The notes under the pieces are model-generated. The model did no database searches. It had not been told where the DNA came from and saw only the letters and a list, made by a program, of their open reading frames with translations. This document shows, piece after piece, positions 60,310-64,000 of a stretch of 64,000 nt of DNA (positions are counted from its first letter, which is position 1; each line of letters opens with the position of its first letter). This stretch comes from Sphingomonas flavalba (GTDB lineage: Bacteria; Pseudomonadota; Alphaproteobacteria; Sphingomonadales; Sphingomonadaceae): assembly GCF_004796535.1 (NCBI RefSeq), contig NZ_SPHY01000006.1:62001-126000 (forward strand), read 5' to 3'. A program made the position numbers and the translations under genes.

Positions 60310-60374
60310 GTCATTGCGAGCCGCGCGACGGCGCGGCAATCCGCCTGTCAGCGTGCTCCTGCGAAAGCAGGAGC
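60310..60374. repeat. REP-like palindromes (two elements)
   Basis: First, TCATTGCGAGCCGCGC...GCGCGGCAATCC (60311-60342) is an imperfect palindrome of the CATTGCGAG...GCAATCC type widespread between bacterial genes. Second, GCTCCTGC GAAA GCAGGAGC (60355-60374) is a perfect 8-bp stem with a GNRA loop. Both are typical dispersed extragenic palindromes and mark a non-coding hotspot between nrdB and the nuclease gene. Confidence 0.65.
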
Positions 60375-60454
60375 CCAACTCCGCGCCCGTTCCGCCGCCT
60401 CCCGCCTTCAGCAAGCACGAACACATGCGGGAACAGCGGGCGGCAGGCTCTGGT

Positions 60455-61135
60455 TCAATCGCACCAGCTCCGCCGCGCCCCTCCCCACTGCCGCGCCAAC
60501 CCTTCGGCGACCAACACCGCGCCCAGCGACTCCCCGTCCCGGCTGACGATGCGGAGCTTGCGGCCGTAGCGGTCGGTATCGCGGTCGGCCGACCCCAAGC
60601 TGATCGGTCCGGCGTTCAGCAACGCATGGAGCCGCTGCGTCGCCCGCGCGCCAAGCTCCGCCTCGCGTGGGCATCGGCTCGGGTGGGTTTCCGGTGCATC
60701 GATGTCGGCGACGCGGATCTTCTCGCCATCCATCCAGAACGTATCGCCGTCGACGACACAATTTCTTCCGCCGCCGACATGGCAGAAGGTGAAGCGCCGC
60801 ACGCCTCCGCCGGCAGGAACTGCACGTGTTCGCGTCGGCGCCGGCGCCGCCGCACTCACCGCGTTGCGCTCAGAGACAGCGGGATCCGCGCCACCGGCCA
60901 GCGGCGCCGTGCCCACCCCCGCACCAACGCCGTCCGGCGGCCCACCAAAGCCCCCGCCGAACTGGACATAGCCGAGGCCGAGCAGCACGCCGGCCGCCGC
61001 CATCGTCAGCAGATCGCGCAATCCGGCCCGGCGGCGCGCACGGGCGCGGCGGCGCCGAGCCTGTTCCCAGGCGCGGTCGGGCCCGTCGCGCCGCAGCTGA
61101 TCCGTCCGCTTGTCCGGCCACCATTGCTGCCCCAC
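60455..61135 (-). CDS. Thermonuclease (SNase-like) family protein
   Basis: A 226-aa protein. The N-terminus is very Arg-rich, then one transmembrane or signal segment (LLTMAAAGVLLGLGYVQFG, about 42-60), a Gly/Pro linker, and an SNase OB-fold: CVVDGDTFWMDGEKIRVADIDAPETHPSRCP and DRDTDRYGRKLRIV, where D (DGDT), R (IRVADID), E (APET) and R (RYGRKL) match the nuclease catalytic set. GTG 61135 has GGAG eight bases upstream. Probably a membrane-anchored periplasmic nuclease or binding protein. Confidence 0.87.
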   Translation of the reverse strand: MGQQWWPDKRTDQLRRDGPDRAWEQARRRRARARRRAGLRDLLTMAAAGVLLGLGYVQFGGGFGGPPDGVGAGVGTAPLAGGADPAVSERNAVSAAAPAPTRTRAVPAGGGVRRFTFCHVGGGRNCVVDGDTFWMDGEKIRVADIDAPETHPSRCPREAELGARATQRLHALLNAGPISLGSADRDTDRYGRKLRIVSRDGESLGAVLVAEGLARQWGGARRSWCD

Positions 61136-61416
61136 CGTACGCTACTCCACACACTCGCCGGATCGGGCATAGCGGTCGCGATGCCAACGCGACATTAATA
61201 ATATGAACGATTTCGGCCCTTCTTTATTTTTATTTATAACCGATATGGATTGTTTTCGATCGATGACAGCGTCCGGTCGGGCACATCGGATCGGCGAGGC
61301 TGGCGCGCAGGAATTTGATCCGCCATTCCTTTTTCCCGCACGAGCCGCGCCGCCGCTTCCACTCCGGCGGATCAGCGCCTAGTCTGCCGCTCGCGATGGA
61401 TTTGGCGGGAGGCGGC

Positions 61417-62844
61417 ATGGACAGCTACAGGCAGCATTATATCGACGGCGCCTGGGTCGACAGCGTCGGCGGCACCCCGCATCAGGTCATCAACCCGGCG
61501 ACCGAGGCGCCGTGCACCGAAATAACGCTGGCCAGCGCCGCCGATGTCGACCGGGCCGTCGCCGCCGCCGCCCGCGCCTTCCCCGATTTCGCGCGAACCA
61601 GCGTCGCCGGCCGGCTGGCGCTGCTCGAACGGATCGGCGCCGCCTACAAGGCGCGCATCCCTGATCTGGCGCGGGCGATGGCGACGGAAATGGGCGCGCC
61701 GCTCAGCTTCGCCGCCGCCGCGCAGGCCCCGTCCGGTCTCGCCCATTTCAGCGCGACGCGACGCGCCCTTGCCGATTTCGCGTTCGAGGAAACCGCCGGC
61801 AATGCCCGCGTCGTCCATGAGCCGATCGGCGTCGTCGCGATGATCACGCCATGGAACTGGCCGTTGAACCAGATCGCGGCAAAGGTCGCGCCGGCGCTCG
61901 CCGCCGGCAACACGATGGTGTTGAAACCATCGGAGGAGGCACCCGGCTGTGCCGCGATCTTCGCCGAAATCCTGCACGAGGCCGGGGTCCCCGCCGGCGT
62001 GTTCAACCTGGTGCAGGGCGATGGGCCGACGGCGGGCGCCGCGCTCTCCGCCCACCCGGATGTCGCGATGGTCAGCTTCACCGGCTCGACCCGCGCCGGC
62101 ATCGCCGTCGCCGCCGCCGCCGCGCCGACGGTCAAGCGCGTCCATCAGGAATTGGGCGGCAAGGCGCCCAATCTGGTGCTGGAAGGCGCCGACCTCGCCG
62201 CCGTGCTGCCGCTGACCGTGCAGGGCGTACTCGCCAATTCCGGGCAGAGCTGCATCGCGCCGACCCGCATCCTCGTCCACCGCTCGCAGGCGGATGAAGC
62301 CGCTACGGTCATCGCCCGGCTGATGGCGGCAACGGCCGTCGGCGATCCGCTGGCCGAGGGCAAGCATATCGGCCCGGTGGTCAACAAGGCGCAATACGAC
62401 AAGATTCAGGCGTTGATCGCCAGCGCCATGGAACAGGGCGCGACTCTGGTCACCGGCGGCCCCGGCCGGCCGGCCGGCATCGCCAGCGGCTATTACGTCC
62501 GCCCCACCCTGTTCGCCGGCGTCACCCCGGACATGCGGATCGCGCAGGAGGAGATTTTCGGCCCCGTCGCCACGCTGACCAGCTACGACAGCGAGGAAGA
62601 GGCGATCGAACTGGCCAACGCCACCGTCTACGGCCTGTCGGCCACGCTGTCCGGCGACCCGGACCGCGCCGCCGCCATCGCTCCGCGCCTGCGCGCCGGG
62701 CTGGTGACGATCAACGGCTGGGGCCCGGACATCAACGCCCCATTCGGCGGCTACAAGCGCTCGGGGAACGGCCGCGAGAACGGTCGCTTCGGCCTCGCCG
62801 AGTTCATGGAAACCAAGACCATTCTCGGCGCTCCGGCCCACTGA
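61417..62844 (+). CDS. NAD(P)-dependent aldehyde dehydrogenase
   Basis: A 475-aa ALDH, ATG 61417 with GGGAGG five bases before it. TPWNWP (144-149), FTGSTRAG (221-228), base E245 in HQELGGKAPN and nucleophile C279 in ANSGQSCIAPTR, then EEIFGPVATL. It is distinct from the ALDH at 32492 (which has NAGQVC). The downstream secreted amidohydrolase starts 77 bp later on the same strand; no further operon partner is visible. Confidence 0.94.
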   Translation: MDSYRQHYIDGAWVDSVGGTPHQVINPATEAPCTEITLASAADVDRAVAAAARAFPDFARTSVAGRLALLERIGAAYKARIPDLARAMATEMGAPLSFAAAAQAPSGLAHFSATRRALADFAFEETAGNARVVHEPIGVVAMITPWNWPLNQIAAKVAPALAAGNTMVLKPSEEAPGCAAIFAEILHEAGVPAGVFNLVQGDGPTAGAALSAHPDVAMVSFTGSTRAGIAVAAAAAPTVKRVHQELGGKAPNLVLEGADLAAVLPLTVQGVLANSGQSCIAPTRILVHRSQADEAATVIARLMAATAVGDPLAEGKHIGPVVNKAQYDKIQALIASAMEQGATLVTGGPGRPAGIASGYYVRPTLFAGVTPDMRIAQEEIFGPVATLTSYDSEEEAIELANATVYGLSATLSGDPDRAAAIAPRLRAGLVTINGWGPDINAPFGGYKRSGNGRENGRFGLAEFMETKTILGAPAH

Positions 62845-62921
62845 CCCCGGCGGCCGCCGCGCACCCGGTTTGAAGAATTCTTGTAACGCGTTCTCCCCTT
62901 CCCGCATTCGAGGATCCGGCA

Positions 62922-64000
62922 ATGATTTCGCAGAGTTTGAAACTGGGCTGCGCGGCCTTCGCGCTGGCGCTTGGCGGCGTGGCGCTCCACGCCCAGCAGG
63001 CGGCGCCGACGCCGCGTACCGCCGCCGCCGACGAGGATGCGGTCAAGACGCCGCTGAAGGGGCAGTGGGTGCCGGCGCCGGCGCGCAATTCCAAGGAGAG
63101 CGTCGGCCCGTTCCGCAAGATGGTCATTCGCGGGGCGACGCTGATCGACGGGTCGGGCGGGCCGCCGATGGGGCCGATGGACATCGTCGTCGAAGGCAAC
63201 CGGATCACCGCGGTGAATCAAGCCGGCTGGCCGGGCCTGCCGATGCAGGCCAACCGCGCCCCGCACGACGCCGACTATGAGATCGACGCAACCGGCATGT
63301 ACGTGCTGCCCGGCTTCGTCGACGCGCACACCCACGCGGCGGGCACCGACAAGGCACCCGACATGGGCTATAATTACAAGCTGTGGCTGGCCCATGGCGT
63401 GACGACGGTGCGCGGCGTCCCCCTCGCCTCGCCCGCCGTCGCGTCGAGCGAGAAGAACCGTTCGGCCGCCAACGAGATCGCGGCGCCGCGCATCTTCAAC
63501 TACCAGACGCTGGGAGCGGGCTGGAGCGGCGGCACCGTCGATTCCGTCGCCAAGGCGCGCGCCTGGGTCCAGTGGGCGGCGAAGAACAATATCGACGGCA
63601 TCAAGTTCTTCAACCGGCCAAACGAGACACCGGAGATCATCACCGCCGCGATCGACGAGGCGCACAAGAACAACATGGGCACCGTCGCCCATCTGTCGCA
63701 GAACGGCGTCGCCAATTTCAACGCGCGCCAGGCCGGCGAAGCGGGGCTGGATACCGTTACCCACTTCTACGGCCATTTCGAATCGCTGCTGAAGGATGCG
63801 ACGATCCAGAAATTCCGCAACGACTATAACTACAACAACGAGCAGGACCGCTTCGGCAGCGTCGCCGAGCTTTGGTATCAGGCCTATGGTCCTGGTACCA
63901 AGCCGTGGCAGGACTATCTGGAAGAACAAAAAGAACATCACGTCAATTTCGACCCGACGTTCAACATCTATGCCGCCTCGCGCGATCTGATGCGCGCGCG
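62922..64000 (+). CDS. Secreted amidohydrolase (3' end beyond window)
   Basis: The first 359 codons of an amidohydrolase-superfamily protein that runs off the right edge. ATG 62922, signal peptide (GCAAFALALGGVALHAQQ). MYVLPGFVDAHTHAAG carries metal ligands H135 and H137; NIDGIKFFNRPNE holds the Lys expected to be carboxylated; TVAHLSQNG and TVTHFYGHF hold the later His ligands. It resembles the truncated gene at the left edge (shared KLWLAHGVTTVR-type segment). Likely a periplasmic peptidase/amidase; substrate unknown. Confidence 0.88.
   Translation, partial: MISQSLKLGCAAFALALGGVALHAQQAAPTPRTAAADEDAVKTPLKGQWVPAPARNSKESVGPFRKMVIRGATLIDGSGGPPMGPMDIVVEGNRITAVNQAGWPGLPMQANRAPHDADYEIDATGMYVLPGFVDAHTHAAGTDKAPDMGYNYKLWLAHGVTTVRGVPLASPAVASSEKNRSAANEIAAPRIFNYQTLGAGWSGGTVDSVAKARAWVQWAAKNNIDGIKFFNRPNETPEIITAAIDEAHKNNMGTVAHLSQNGVANFNARQAGEAGLDTVTHFYGHFESLLKDATIQKFRNDYNYNNEQDRFGSVAELWYQAYGPGTKPWQDYLEEQKEHHVNFDPTFNIYAASRDLMRA

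Overview
The window is GC-rich DNA (about two thirds G+C) from an alphaproteobacterium, most likely a sphingomonad (order Sphingomonadales). The reasons are four large TonB-dependent receptors, paired CrtI/PYROXD2-like flavoproteins, a DUF2171 protein, tightly packed genes with ATGA/GTGA overlaps, and a class I ribonucleotide reductase of alphaproteobacterial type. I see no phage, insertion sequence, CRISPR array, tRNA or rRNA. The most mobile-looking sequences are REP-like palindromes near 60.3 kb and a decayed acyl-CoA dehydrogenase fragment near 49.4 kb.

Layout. 1-3593 (minus): a truncated secreted amidohydrolase behind a 976-aa TonB receptor with a good promoter. 4063-7984 (minus): a trehalose/glucan cassette otsB - GH15 glucoamylase/trehalase - otsA with overlapping genes. 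8063-10279: an Ntn penicillin/AHL-acylase-like enzyme. 10412-16323 (minus): an overlapping export operon, TolC - HlyD - two ABC-2 permeases - NnrS, with no ATPase gene. 16369-37072 (minus): about 20 kb of catabolic genes. These are a CrtI-like FAD enzyme, nitrilase, small protein, ALDH, SDR, amino-acid ABC ATPase and FAH-fold enzyme; then a TonB receptor with its own terminator; then a ThDP enzyme, a second CrtI-like enzyme, a binding protein, aminotransferase, GST, two permeases, a UxaA-type dehydratase and a lactonase-like amidohydrolase. A divergent LysR gene (37316) sits at its head. The set looks like uptake and breakdown of a nitrogen-containing small acid or amino-acid-like compound.

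38301-49168 (plus): a MalT-like LuxR regulator followed by five close-packed genes: TonB receptor, hydantoinase/oxoprolinase A and B, a pepsin-type (A1) aspartic protease and a protein with two tandem avidin-like domains. This is the most unusual part of the window. I propose that it captures and opens a cyclic urea/amide ligand, biotin or a biotin-like compound being the obvious candidate. A dyad and a repeated half-site lie between the regulator and the receptor.

49169-64000: operon-end hairpins, an acyl-CoA dehydrogenase relic, a cyclophilin-type PPIase (probable CTG start) and M1 peptidase pair, a fourth TonB receptor, a membrane-anchored metallo-beta-lactamase-fold hydrolase, nrdA and nrdB with a small opposing DUF2171 gene between them, palindromic repeats, a thermonuclease-like protein, an aldehyde dehydrogenase, and a second truncated secreted amidohydrolase at the right edge.
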